Origin: JBBQNJ01 sp038329845
GTDB lineage: Bacteria; Planctomycetota; Phycisphaerae; Tepidisphaerales; Tepidisphaeraceae
NCBI GenBank assembly: GCA_038329845.1
Contig: JBBQNJ010000023.1
Coordinates: forward strand, 1 to 60,978
Direction: 5' to 3'
DNA: 60,978 bases
Under the pieces are notes generated by a model. The model had not been told where the DNA came from. It did not search any database and was given only the letters and a program-made list of their open reading frames with translations. Both the position numbers and the translations under genes were made by a program. This document shows, one piece after another, positions 17,152 to 25,940 of this stretch (its first letter is position 1; each line of letters opens with the position of its first letter).

Positions 17152-17272
17152 ACTAGCCGTTTCGGTGGGCGGGCGGTGTCGCCCCGATGCGGAAGAGCCT
17201 TGGTGAACCGCGTTGGCGGGAATGGGTTTGATCGGCGCTTGCGCTTTTGCGACGCCTCGAGGAGAGTTGGTC

Positions 17273-17458
17273 ATGCAACCGGTGATGAAAATCAGCAAGT
17301 CACGCAAGCGCAAGCGACGTTCGCATCATGCGCTTAAGCCGATTCATTACGTTCGCTGTCCGCAGTGCGCCAGCCCGAAGCTGCCGCATGTGGCGTGCGA
17401 CAACTGCGGGTATGTGAACCCCGGCTTGGCGCTGGAGATGAAGACGGACGAGGCCTGA
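17273..17458 (+). CDS. rpmF: 50S ribosomal protein bL32
   Basis: 61 residues. The sequence has a basic N-terminus (KISKSRKRKRRSHHAL) and a zinc ribbon with CPQC and CDNC, the Cys4 form of bL32. The ATG at 17273 follows GAGGAG by 8 nt; there is an in-frame alternative ATG at codon 5. bL32 is a large-subunit protein. Its gene leads the plsX-fab cluster in many bacteria, coupling ribosome and membrane-lipid production. Confidence 0.95.
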   Translation: MQPVMKISKSRKRKRRSHHALKPIHYVRCPQCASPKLPHVACDNCGYVNPGLALEMKTDEA

Positions 17459-17576
17459 TCTCAGGATGATCTCGTTGTCGCCGCGGGGAAGGTCGCCGCG
17501 CGGCCGTTACTGGGGTCGATCCGCGACGATAGCGGTTGATGCGATCCGAACCGAGACGGCGTCTGGAGGATTCACG

Positions 17577-18596
17577 GTGCGTGCTGCGGTAGATGTGATG
17601 GGCGGGGACAAGGCGCCGCAGGCGATCCTGCGCGGATGCTTCGAAGCCGCGCCGCTGCTCGCCGCCGACGATGTGATCCTGCTGATCGGCGACTCGGCCA
17701 TCAGCCAGGCGGCGCTGGACGCCAGCGGGCTGGACGAAGCGAAAAAGTCGCGTTATCAGGTCGTCCACACCACCCAGGTGATCGAGATGGACGACACCCC
17801 GGTCGAGGCGATCCGGGCTAAGCCCGACAGCTCGATCAGCGTCATGTGCCGGATGGCCGCCAAGGGCGAGGCCGACGTGGTGATCAGCGCCGGCAACACC
17901 GGTGCCTGCGTGGCCGCGGCCCAGTTGCGTATGCGCACGCTTCCGGGGGTGAGCCGTCCGGGGATCGCCATCGTCATGCCGACGTTCCACGGCCCGATCG
18001 TGATCTGCGACGTCGGGGCGAACATCGCGCCCAAGCCCAAGCACCTCGAGCAATATGCCTTGATGTGCAGCGCCTATGCCAAGGTGGTATGCGGGATCGA
18101 GAATCCGCGTGTCGGGCTGCTGAGCATCGGCGAAGAGGACGCCAAGGGCACGACGATGGTCAAGGAGGCTCGCAAGTTGATGCGCGACGAGCCGCTGATC
18201 AACTTCATCGGCAACGTCGAGGGGCGCGACCTGTTCAAGGGAACGGTGGATGTGGTCGTTTGCGATGGGTTCGTGGGCAATATCGTCTTGAAGTTTACCG
18301 AGGGGATGGCCGAGGGGCTGTTCCAGACGATTTTGGCGGAATTGCAGGAGTTCGCCCCGAATCTGCTGGATGATTTCAAGCCGGTGATGAAGAAGATATA
18401 CCAGAAGCACGACTGGCAGGAATACGGCGGCGCGCCGCTGCTGGGCGTGGGGGGGTATTGTCTGATCTGCCATGGTCGCAGCGATAGCCGGGCGATCAAA
18501 AACGCGATCCGAGTCGGTAAACAGTTGCAGGCGAGCGGGGTGAACAAGATCATCGTCAAGTCGATCGAGCGGAGCATTCCGGTGACTGAGGAGTGA
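17577..18596 (+). CDS. plsX: Phosphate acyltransferase PlsX
   Basis: 339 residues from the GTG at 17577, which follows a perfect GGAGGA by 6 nt; the open frame continues upstream but this site and the family start (RAAVDVMGGDKAP) decide. Motifs include VISAGNTGA, DVGANIAPKPKHL, LLSIGEEDAKG, DGFVGNIVLKF and GGAPLLGV. PlsX converts acyl-ACP and phosphate to acyl-phosphate, the acyl donor used by PlsY for phosphatidic acid synthesis. It is a peripheral membrane protein. It sits between rpmF and fabH in the conserved order. Confidence 0.95.
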   Translation: MRAAVDVMGGDKAPQAILRGCFEAAPLLAADDVILLIGDSAISQAALDASGLDEAKKSRYQVVHTTQVIEMDDTPVEAIRAKPDSSISVMCRMAAKGEADVVISAGNTGACVAAAQLRMRTLPGVSRPGIAIVMPTFHGPIVICDVGANIAPKPKHLEQYALMCSAYAKVVCGIENPRVGLLSIGEEDAKGTTMVKEARKLMRDEPLINFIGNVEGRDLFKGTVDVVVCDGFVGNIVLKFTEGMAEGLFQTILAELQEFAPNLLDDFKPVMKKIYQKHDWQEYGGAPLLGVGGYCLICHGRSDSRAIKNAIRVGKQLQASGVNKIIVKSIERSIPVTEE

Positions 18597-18664
18597 TCGG
18601 TTGCGGCCCGCGTCGATCCGCGGCGGCGCGGTTTCGCCGGGTCGGTCGATCCGCCGCCGTCACA

Positions 18665-18831
18665 CAAGCCGTTGATGGAACCAACTGGATGGGCGAAAAG
18701 CGATACAAGCCGTTGATAGGATCTAACTGGATGGGCGAAAAGCGATACAAGCCGTTGATGGGATCTAACTGGATGGGCGAAAAGCGATACAAGCCATTGA
18801 TGGGAACCAACTGAATGGGCGAACAGCGATC
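18665..18831 (+). repeat. Four tandem 41/42-bp repeats covering the fabH start region
   Basis: Units start at 18665 (41 bp), 18706, 18748 and 18790 (42 bp each). Each contains AACTGGATGGGCGAAAAGCG or a variant. In the last unit this becomes AACTGAATGGGCGAACAGCG, where the ATG at 18815 is the fabH start. The three full units read in frame with fabH as MGEKRYKPLxGSNW, and a TGG-to-TGA change in the last unit places a stop directly before the fabH ATG. The repeats therefore multiply the fabH initiation region. Confidence 0.9.
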
Positions 18832-19816
18832 AACACAATATGGCGCGGCGATCCGCGGAACCGGGTCCAGCGTGCCCGACAAGCGTCTGACCAACGACGA
18901 CTTGGCGAAGATGGTGGACACCAACGATGAGTGGATCACCCAGCGCACCGGGATCAAGGAGCGGCGAATCGCCGTCGATGGACAGACGACCGCGACGCTG
19001 GCGATTGAGGCGTCTAGGCGGGCGCTGGAAGCGGCCGGGATCGACGCCAAGCAGCTTGACTTGATCGTCTGCGCGACGATCACCCCGGAAATGGTCTTTC
19101 CCTCCACCGGCTGTTTTATCGCCGCGGGGCTGGGGCTGAGCGATTGCCCGGCGTTCGACTTGTCGGCGGCATGTTCGGGATTCATTTTCGCCCTCTCGAC
19201 CGCCGGGGCGTTCATCAAGAGTGGACAATACAAGCATGTGCTGGTGATCGGGGCCGAGACCATCAGCCGCATCACCGACTACACCGACCGCGGGAGCTGC
19301 ATCCTCTTCGGCGATGGTGCCGGAGCGGTAATTCTCAGCCGAAGCGACGATCCGAAACACGGGTTGATCTACAGCTCGCTGCACGCGGATGGAAACGGTG
19401 CCGAGGTGATGAAGTGCATGCCCGGCAGCCGCCACCCGATCGGTGATGAGCTGATCCGCCAGCGCCAGCAGTTCATGCAGATTCGCGGACGCGAGGTATA
19501 CAAATTCGCGGTAACCAAGTTCGAGGAGATGATCGCCGATGCGTTGAGCAAGTGCGAGTTGACGCCCGACCACGTAAAGCTGATCGTGCCGCATCAGGTC
19601 AATCAGCGGATCATTGATTCGGCGATCAGCAAGATCGGGGTGTCTCCTGAGAAGGTCCAGGTGAACATCGACCGGTTCGGGAACACGTCGTCGGCGTCGA
19701 TCCCGATCGCCCTGGACGAAGCCTGGCGGGCGGGGAAATTGGTCAAGGACGACGTCGTGGTGTTCGTGGCGTTCGGGGGCGGTTTGACCTGGGCCAACGC
19801 GGTGGTCCGCATCTAA
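18815..19816 (+). CDS. fabH: Beta-ketoacyl-ACP synthase III
   Basis: 333 residues. The catalytic triad is clear: Cys120 in SAACSGF, His260 in VPHQVNQRI and Asn290 in FGNTSSAS. It condenses acetyl-CoA (or a branched starter) with malonyl-ACP to start fatty-acid synthesis. The ATG at 18815 immediately follows an in-frame TGA and lies in the last unit of a 42-bp tandem repeat. An SD-like GGGA is only weakly placed (18801-18804). The first ~9 residues (MGEQRSTQY) come from the repeat. Downstream fabD begins after 24 bp. Confidence 0.95.
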   Translation: MGEQRSTQYGAAIRGTGSSVPDKRLTNDDLAKMVDTNDEWITQRTGIKERRIAVDGQTTATLAIEASRRALEAAGIDAKQLDLIVCATITPEMVFPSTGCFIAAGLGLSDCPAFDLSAACSGFIFALSTAGAFIKSGQYKHVLVIGAETISRITDYTDRGSCILFGDGAGAVILSRSDDPKHGLIYSSLHADGNGAEVMKCMPGSRHPIGDELIRQRQQFMQIRGREVYKFAVTKFEEMIADALSKCELTPDHVKLIVPHQVNQRIIDSAISKIGVSPEKVQVNIDRFGNTSSASIPIALDEAWRAGKLVKDDVVVFVAFGGGLTWANAVVRI

Positions 19817-19840
19817 GAGAGACGGTTCCGGTGAACTTCC

Positions 19841-20773
19841 ATGAGCGCGAAAAATTACATTCTCTGTCCCGGGCAAGGCGCTCAGGCGGTCGGCATGGGC
19901 GGCGATTTCGCCGCGGCGTTCGACGCCGCCCGAGCGGTCTTCGATCAGGCCAACGCGATTCTCGGCTTTGACCTGGCCGAGTTGTGTTTCAACGGCCCGG
20001 AAGACCGGCTCAACCAGACCGACATCAGCCAGCCGGCGATCTTCGTCACTAGCGTCGCCAGCTTCCGCGCCGGTCTGGGCAACGATCCTCCGGCCGATGC
20101 CCAAACCATCTACGCCGGGCTAAGCCTGGGCGAATACACGGCCCTGCACCTCGGCGGGGCGTTCAACTTCGAGCAGGGACTGCGGCTGGTGGCGGCCCGC
20201 GGACGGTTCATGCAGGAGGCGGCGGTGGCTTCGCCCAGCGGGATGGTCGCGGTGATGGGTGCCGACGCGGCCAAGGCCGATGAGCTGTGCCTCAGCGCCG
20301 CCGAAGGCGAGGTGCTGGTGCCCGCGAATTACAACGCCCCGGGACAGATCGTCCTCAGTGGCGCTATAGGCGCGTGCCGGCGCGTGCTGGACCTGGCCGG
20401 ATCGGCGGGCTTCAAGGCCGTGGCACTGAAGGTGGCCGGGGCGTTTCACAGTCCCCTAATGCAGCCGGCCGCGGATCGGATGGCGGCGGAATTGGCCAGG
20501 GTCGATTTTTCGCCGCTCAAAGCGACCGTCTATTCCAACGTCACCGCCCGTCCGCATGGCGATGCTTCGTCGATCAAGCAATTGCTGGTGGATCAGATTG
20601 TCAAGCCGGTCAAGTGGGAACAGACGATGCAGACCCTGGTGGGCGAAAGCGATAACGGGGCGAGCGGACGATTCATCGAGCTGGCGCCCGGGCGCACGCT
20701 GGCCGGGCTGGTGAAGCGAATCAACCGCCGGCTCCCGGTCGAGAGCTTGTCCATCGCCGCCGACGCGAAATAG
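19841..20773 (+). CDS. fabD: Malonyl-CoA:ACP transacylase
   Basis: 310 residues, the usual size. The family start (YILCPGQGAQAVGMG) is followed by the nucleophile elbow GLSLGEYTAL (Ser95), the malonyl-binding Arg in AARGRFMQ (Arg120) and AGAFHSPLM with His203. It loads malonyl groups from CoA onto ACP for all elongation steps. It lies between fabH and fabG with short gaps, as in the standard cluster. No oddities were seen. Confidence 0.95.
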   Translation: MSAKNYILCPGQGAQAVGMGGDFAAAFDAARAVFDQANAILGFDLAELCFNGPEDRLNQTDISQPAIFVTSVASFRAGLGNDPPADAQTIYAGLSLGEYTALHLGGAFNFEQGLRLVAARGRFMQEAAVASPSGMVAVMGADAAKADELCLSAAEGEVLVPANYNAPGQIVLSGAIGACRRVLDLAGSAGFKAVALKVAGAFHSPLMQPAADRMAAELARVDFSPLKATVYSNVTARPHGDASSIKQLLVDQIVKPVKWEQTMQTLVGESDNGASGRFIELAPGRTLAGLVKRINRRLPVESLSIAADAK

Positions 20774-20810
20774 GGCCGTGCGAATAGAGTTCCAGAAGGA
20801 CCTTAGGACC

Positions 20811-21554
20811 ATGACGGATCAACGAGTGGCATTTGTGACCGGCGCATCGCGCGGCATCGGGTCGGCAATCGCACGGCGGTTGGCCGCCGATGGCCTGCAT
20901 GTCGTGGCCGTGGCCCGCAATCTCGAAAAGCTCAAGGCGGTCTGCGACGAGATCATCGCCGCGGGGGGCACCGCCGAGCCGGTGACCTGCGACATCGCCG
21001 ACTCCGCGGCGCTGTCATCGGCGATTGAGGCGGCGATCGAGAAGCACGGGCATCTCGATGTACTGGTCAATAACGCCGGCATCACCCGCGACGGGCTGAT
21101 CCTGCGGATGGACGACGCCGACTTTGACGCCGTGATCAATACCAATCTCAAGAGCGCGTTCGTGGCGATCCGCGCCGCGGCGCGGTCGATGATCCGGCTC
21201 AAAGGGGTCGGTGGACGGATCATCAACATCAGCAGCGTGTCCGGGGTGGCGGGCAACAGTGGGCAGGCCAACTACGCCGCGAGCAAGGCCGGCCTGATCG
21301 GGCTGAGCAAGACCGTGGCCAAGGAACTGGCGGGCAAGAACGTCACGTGCAACGTGGTGGCGCCGGGGTTTATCACGACGGACATGACCGAGGTGTTGAA
21401 TGATCAAATCAAGGAAAACGTGCTGAAATTCATCCCGCTTCGCCGATTCGGCAAGCCGGAGGAGGTCGCTTCGGTGGTGGCGTTTTTGGCCAATCCCCAG
21501 GCCAGTTACGTCACCGGGCAGGTGATCTGCGTGGACGGGGGAATGGCGATGTGA
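20811..21554 (+). CDS. fabG: 3-oxoacyl-ACP reductase
   Basis: 247-residue short-chain dehydrogenase. TGASRGIG (10-17) is the NADPH-binding glycine motif, NNAG (87-90) is present, and the Ser-Tyr-Lys triad appears in NISSVSG, Tyr155 and Lys159 (YAASK). The C-terminus VTGQVICVDGGMAM is typical of FabG. It reduces beta-ketoacyl-ACP to beta-hydroxyacyl-ACP. The ATG at 20811 has AGAAGGA and TTAGGA upstream; an in-frame earlier codon would add 11 non-conserved residues. No enoyl reductase or FabZ gene is in the window. Confidence 0.95.
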   Translation: MTDQRVAFVTGASRGIGSAIARRLAADGLHVVAVARNLEKLKAVCDEIIAAGGTAEPVTCDIADSAALSSAIEAAIEKHGHLDVLVNNAGITRDGLILRMDDADFDAVINTNLKSAFVAIRAAARSMIRLKGVGGRIINISSVSGVAGNSGQANYAASKAGLIGLSKTVAKELAGKNVTCNVVAPGFITTDMTEVLNDQIKENVLKFIPLRRFGKPEEVASVVAFLANPQASYVTGQVICVDGGMAM

Positions 21555-21575
21555 ACGCCGGGGAGGCAGGCGAGG

Positions 21576-21613
21576 GCCGGGCAACTTGCCCGGCGGGCGT
21601 TAGCCGATATAGT
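21576..21613 (+). promoter_or_regulatory. acpP promoter with 19-bp palindrome over the -35 box
   Basis: TTGCCC (21586-21591), a 16-nt spacer and TATAGT (21608-21613) lie ~100 nt before acpP and would give it extra, independent transcription. The -35 box is inside the perfect palindrome GCCGGGCAACTTGCCCGGC (21576-21594), which could be an operator or the stem of a fabG terminator. Confidence 0.5.
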
Positions 21614-21711
21614 CTTCGCCTTTCCGGGCCGGGTGGTTCGGATGGGTTCGGCCGAAGCCGGACTCAAGGCAGTTTCTGAAGGATCGTATTGCGGTCAGGC
21701 AGGTAAGATCT

Positions 21712-21951
21712 ATGGAAGACATTGAGCAGAAGGTCATCGAGATCGTCAGCGAGCAGATGGGTGTGGACAAGAGCGAAATCACGCGCGAAACCCACTTCAT
21801 CAATGACTTGAATGCCGACTCACTGGACACCGTCGAACTGGTCATGGAGTTCGAGGATGAGTTCGAGCTTTCCATCCCCGACGAAGAGGCCGAGAAAATT
21901 CAGACGGTCGGTCAGGCGATCGACTTCATCAACGAACACTCGAGCAAGTAA
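21712..21951 (+). CDS. acpP: Acyl carrier protein
   Basis: 79 residues, acidic, four-helix ACP. The phosphopantetheine attachment Ser37 is in NADSLDTVEL. EQMGVDKSEITRETHFINDL precedes it as in other bacterial ACPs. It carries the growing acyl chain between the Fab enzymes. The gap of 157 bp before it holds a plausible own promoter, consistent with the need for high ACP levels. Confidence 0.96.
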   Translation: MEDIEQKVIEIVSEQMGVDKSEITRETHFINDLNADSLDTVELVMEFEDEFELSIPDEEAEKIQTVGQAIDFINEHSSK

Positions 21952-22047
21952 CCGGCTTTTTTATCCTCGGGGCCGATCGCCGTTTCGTGGCGGTCGGCGC
22001 CAGGCATTGCGCATCGAGTCGGCTGTCGCCGACCGGAAAATCCCGAC

Positions 22048-23313
22048 ATGAGACGTCGCGTCGTCATTACCGGTTTGGGTGTGGTAAGCAGCCTCGGCGA
22101 AACCGCCGAGGGGATGTGGAAGGCGCTGTGCGCCGGGGAAAGCGGGATCACAACGATCCGGCGCTGGGATCCTTCCAGCTTCCCCGTGCGTTTCGGGGGC
22201 GAATGCCTCAGCTTCGACATCACCAGCTACCAGCCCGAATGCAATAAATATTGCGAGGAGCGGTTGCAGCCCAAGCGGCTGGACCGCTTCGGGCAGTTCG
22301 GGATCGCCGCATCGCTCTCGGCGGTCAAGGACTCGGGGATCGACTTTGGCAGCATGGATCGCCAGCGGGCCGGGGTGCTGATCGGCTCGGGCATCGGGGG
22401 GATCGAGACCCTCCAGGAGCAGAACAAGATCCTCATCGAGCGCGGAGTCAGCCGGGTCAGCCCGTTCACCGTGCCGCGGTTGATGGTCAACGCCGCCAGT
22501 GGCAATGTCTCGATTATCTTCGGGATTCATGGCCCCAACACCGCCGTGGCGACAGCGTGCGCGACCGGATCGAACGCGATCGGTGACGCGGCGCGGTTCA
22601 TCCAGCAAGGGCTGGCCGACGCGATGATCGCCGGCGGTTCTGAAGCGGCGTTGTGCGAGCTGGGGATGGCCAGCTTCTGCGCTGCCCGGGCACTGTCCAC
22701 CCGCAACGATCAGCCGCAAAAGGCCAGTCGTCCGTGGGACAAGGACCGCGACGGATTCGTCATGGCCGAGGGTGCCGGGGTGGTGGTCCTCGAGGAATAC
22801 GAGATGGCCAAGCGCCGAGGAGCGCGCATCTACGCCGAGGTGGTCGGCTACGGCATGAGCAGCGATGCCAGCCATATCACCGCCCCGGAAGAGAACGGGC
22901 GCGGCGCTTCGCTGGCCATGAGCCTGGCGCTGAAAGACGCCGGGGTCAGCGGCGAAGTCGTGGACTACATCAATGCCCACGGGACCAGCACGCCGCTAGG
23001 CGATGTCATGGAGACCCGCGCCGTGAAATCGACGTTCGGCGACCACGCCCGCAAGCTGGCGGTCAGCAGCACCAAGAGTCATATGGGGCACATGCTGGGC
23101 GCTGCCGGCGGCGTCGAGGCGGTGGTCACGGCCCTGGCCATCCACCGCGATCTGATACCCCCGACGATCAATCTCGACAACCCGGATCCCGAATGCGACC
23201 TGGACTACGTTCCTCACCAGGCCCGCCAGCGCCGAATCAACTACGCCCTGAGCAACAGCTTCGGTTTCGGCGGCCATAACGCCTGCCTGCTGCTGAAAAA
23301 GCTCGAAGTGTAG
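22048..23313 (+). CDS. fabF: Beta-ketoacyl-ACP synthase II
   Basis: 421 residues. The Cys-His-His triad is intact: Cys171 in VATACATGSNA, His311 in NAHGTSTP and His348 in KSHMGHMLGAAGG. NSFGFGGHNA near the C-terminus is the usual end motif. It elongates acyl-ACP by condensation with malonyl-ACP. It closes the rpmF-plsX-fabHDG-acpP-fabF operon, 96 bp after acpP. No clear terminator follows; the 254-bp gap to the next stop holds only a start-less open frame (from about 23337). Confidence 0.95.
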   Translation: MRRRVVITGLGVVSSLGETAEGMWKALCAGESGITTIRRWDPSSFPVRFGGECLSFDITSYQPECNKYCEERLQPKRLDRFGQFGIAASLSAVKDSGIDFGSMDRQRAGVLIGSGIGGIETLQEQNKILIERGVSRVSPFTVPRLMVNAASGNVSIIFGIHGPNTAVATACATGSNAIGDAARFIQQGLADAMIAGGSEAALCELGMASFCAARALSTRNDQPQKASRPWDKDRDGFVMAEGAGVVVLEEYEMAKRRGARIYAEVVGYGMSSDASHITAPEENGRGASLAMSLALKDAGVSGEVVDYINAHGTSTPLGDVMETRAVKSTFGDHARKLAVSSTKSHMGHMLGAAGGVEAVVTALAIHRDLIPPTINLDNPDPECDLDYVPHQARQRRINYALSNSFGFGGHNACLLLKKLEV

Positions 23314-23567
23314 GTTCGATTTTTCCTTGGATATGAATCCCTGACCGCTACGGGCAGGGCTGGAATCGCCGGGTCGATTCCTGTTGCAAGTGCTCTATCA
23401 CACAATGGTTTTCAGGTAATGCACTAGGATTCACCCCAAAACGCAAGTGGGACAATGCACTGGTCGATCGACTCGGCGACGATGATCGCTGGCGAAAACT
23501 CGTCGGCCTTCGGTTCGAGGATCTGATCGATCCGGATGTGGCGGCAAGGCGCCCGACGCCTGCCGGC

Positions 23568-25910
23568 TCAGTTTTTCAGGGCCGCGACTTTCTTCGCATC
23601 CAGCTTGGCGATCGTGATTCGCCAGGGGTTTTGCTGGATCAACTGGATCGTCGTGGCATCGACGATGCGGTGGCTGGCTAAGTCCGGGGGTTGGAGATCG
23701 ATCAACAGCTTGCCGCTCGCCGCGTCCACCAGCGCCCGCCCGTAACCCAGAAGAGTCTCGCCGTTTTCCAGCCAGTCCAGCGCCTGCCCCGCGTATCCCG
23801 CGGCGCGAGCCTGTCCCGCCGCCGCCGGAAGCAATCCCGCCGGGTATACATGCTCGAAGATCGGCTTAGGCTCGGTGAACTTCCAGCCCGTCAGCAGGGC
23901 GTTGTTGTTCTCCTCGAACAGCGCCGCTAAGCGCGAGCCATCGGCGGAGAACGCCACCCCAACCAGCGGCAGCCACCGTCCGGCATTGACCCGCAACACG
24001 CGCATCGGATTGACCAGCTCCAGCGGCCCCGGCGCGATCAGGTCGAACACCAGAATCTGCGGCTCCTCATTTCGCGGCGAAGGCGCGACCACTGCCAGCA
24101 GCCGCCCGTCGCGGCTGAAAACCGGGTTGCCCGCACCCACGTCCGCAATCACCGGCGTGCGCACGCCGCGAGAGGGTTTGCCGGTCTTTGCATCGTACAG
24201 CGCGATCCCAGTGACTTCCCGTCCGCCGGACTGTTCGTGTCGATAGGCCGCGAAACGCGACTCGTCGATGAATCCCAGCAGCGTGGGTGTTCCCATCTCG
24301 ATGGTCTGGATCACACGATTCTGCGAGAACGACCAGACCTGCGCCCCCACCTTGGGAAAATCGACCATTCGTACCAGCAAGTCTCCGTCGGGGCTAAGCA
24401 GATACCGTTCGCCGCGGGCCCTGGCCGAATGGCTGAACCTGGCTTGCTCGAGGGCCTTGACGGCTGGGGCGGTGGTCCAGCGCTCGATCACGTCTTCGGT
24501 CGCGGACAACTCCCGCACAACCCCCAGGCTCGATCCGCCCACCGGCGGCAGCAATATCCCCGACCCCGGTCCCAGGTCCGTCGTCCGCATCTCGGCGATG
24601 ACCGGCGAACCCCACTCGACCGCCGCGCGGGTACCGCGATTCGGGGCCGGTGGAACCGGATCGGGCACGCGCGGCGGAGCGTACACATCCGGCCGGTTCG
24701 GCATGCCATGGCGATCGACCCGCGGCGCCGACCCTCGCGACCGCGTGGTCGGGACCGTGGCGAAAATAGATCCACCCGCGGTGTCCACTTCATCCGGCCC
24801 GACCGGCACCGGCGGAGTTGGCCGCGCCGTCCCGTCCTGCGGACCGATTGGCGCATCGCCGAGTCGCGCCCCGGCCCCGGGCACTGGCACGTGCGCCGGT
24901 GGATTTGCGGCGATCGTCCCCTCCCCCGAGGGCGGCGCGGTCGTCCCGGCGGGATCGCGCCCGACCGCCGGCGATGCCGAAATCACATCGCTTTCCGGCG
25001 ACTGCGACCCTTCCGATCTGTCGATCTTCCACGAAAACTGCTCACCCAGCGGACTGTTTCCCAGCGTGTGCGCCACCCCGGCGCTGTGCATCCCCGCCCA
25101 GATCACGGCGTTAAGCCCCACCATCGCCAGCACCAACCCCGCCATCCCCGTGCCCAAGCCCCCGGCCACATACGCGAATGCCAGGGGCGCTTCTTCCGAT
25201 CGCAGTCGAAACAACACCCAGATCGCGCCCCCCGCGGTACCGGCACCCAAAATCGTTCCGAAGATCAACCCCCCGATTCCGCCGCCGCGCCACATCGCGT
25301 AGGCCAGCGCGAAACCAATGGCGAAACTGCCGAATGCGCGAAGTTTTTCTCCCCCGGGCAACTCGACCTTCACCGCCCGCATCGCCCGTCGAACCGAAGC
25401 CAATCCGATCGGAAAAGTCAGCAGTGAAAAGATCGCCAGCACCACCAGCGCCCGCGCCGGTCCGGCCCAGGCGCGGGGGGCGTCATCGGCGGTGAGCGAC
25501 AGCAGCGTCACCCATCCCAGCCCCAGCAGCGTCAAGACGATCGGGCCAAATCGGTCCACCACGTCGGCCAGCGGATATTCCAGCGGCAGATTAGCCCGGA
25601 ATGACGGCCCCCGCGCGTCGCCGGCGAGGTCCAGTACCGACGGCGGCGCGCCGCCGTTGCGCTCGAGCCGCGCATCGGCCCAATCCGGACGCAACCCGCT
25701 TGTCTCGTGCCGCATGATCGTCGGCGACCCGTCAGGAGCCTCCTCAGATGATCCAAATCCCTCAACCAAGTCCGATGATTCGCTGCCTCGCGGCAACGCC
25801 GGGACATCGAATGCCGATCCGCAATGCTTGCAGCGCACGCGCTTCCCCGCCACCTTCTCGTCGGCGTGATACTTCATCTGACAGCTTGTGCATTGCACTT
25901 CAATCAACAT
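23568..25910 (-). CDS. Zinc-ribbon membrane protein with C-terminal WD40-like propeller
   Basis: 780 residues. Residues 5-40 are an MJ0042-type zinc ribbon (CTSC..CKHC). Residues ~115-280 hold about five or six hydrophobic segments. Residues ~290-440 are a Pro/Gly/Thr-rich disordered linker. The rest (~450-780) shows repeated beta-strand patterns such as VFSRDGRLLAVVAPS and VAFSADGSRLAALFEE, as in WD40/PD40 propellers. Zinc ribbons at the head of membrane proteins are common in Planctomycetota. The role is unknown; it may be a sensor or scaffold. It lies 30 bp downstream of cstA on the same strand, so the two are probably co-transcribed. Confidence 0.78.
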   Translation of the reverse strand: MLIEVQCTSCQMKYHADEKVAGKRVRCKHCGSAFDVPALPRGSESSDLVEGFGSSEEAPDGSPTIMRHETSGLRPDWADARLERNGGAPPSVLDLAGDARGPSFRANLPLEYPLADVVDRFGPIVLTLLGLGWVTLLSLTADDAPRAWAGPARALVVLAIFSLLTFPIGLASVRRAMRAVKVELPGGEKLRAFGSFAIGFALAYAMWRGGGIGGLIFGTILGAGTAGGAIWVLFRLRSEEAPLAFAYVAGGLGTGMAGLVLAMVGLNAVIWAGMHSAGVAHTLGNSPLGEQFSWKIDRSEGSQSPESDVISASPAVGRDPAGTTAPPSGEGTIAANPPAHVPVPGAGARLGDAPIGPQDGTARPTPPVPVGPDEVDTAGGSIFATVPTTRSRGSAPRVDRHGMPNRPDVYAPPRVPDPVPPAPNRGTRAAVEWGSPVIAEMRTTDLGPGSGILLPPVGGSSLGVVRELSATEDVIERWTTAPAVKALEQARFSHSARARGERYLLSPDGDLLVRMVDFPKVGAQVWSFSQNRVIQTIEMGTPTLLGFIDESRFAAYRHEQSGGREVTGIALYDAKTGKPSRGVRTPVIADVGAGNPVFSRDGRLLAVVAPSPRNEEPQILVFDLIAPGPLELVNPMRVLRVNAGRWLPLVGVAFSADGSRLAALFEENNNALLTGWKFTEPKPIFEHVYPAGLLPAAAGQARAAGYAGQALDWLENGETLLGYGRALVDAASGKLLIDLQPPDLASHRIVDATTIQLIQQNPWRITIAKLDAKKVAALKN

Positions 25911-25940
25911 CTCGCCACCTCGAATCCGCCCGCCGGACCT

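Noticed and set aside
18665..18831. CRISPR array
   Set aside because: The units are contiguous, with no variable spacers, and they overlap the fabH start.
23337..23690. Start-less open frame after fabF reading DRYGQGWNRR...FEDLIDPD
   Set aside because: No start codon follows the upstream TGA in a useful place, no ribosome-binding site exists, and it runs into the antisense of the next gene. It may be a decayed gene, but similarity cannot be shown without a search.
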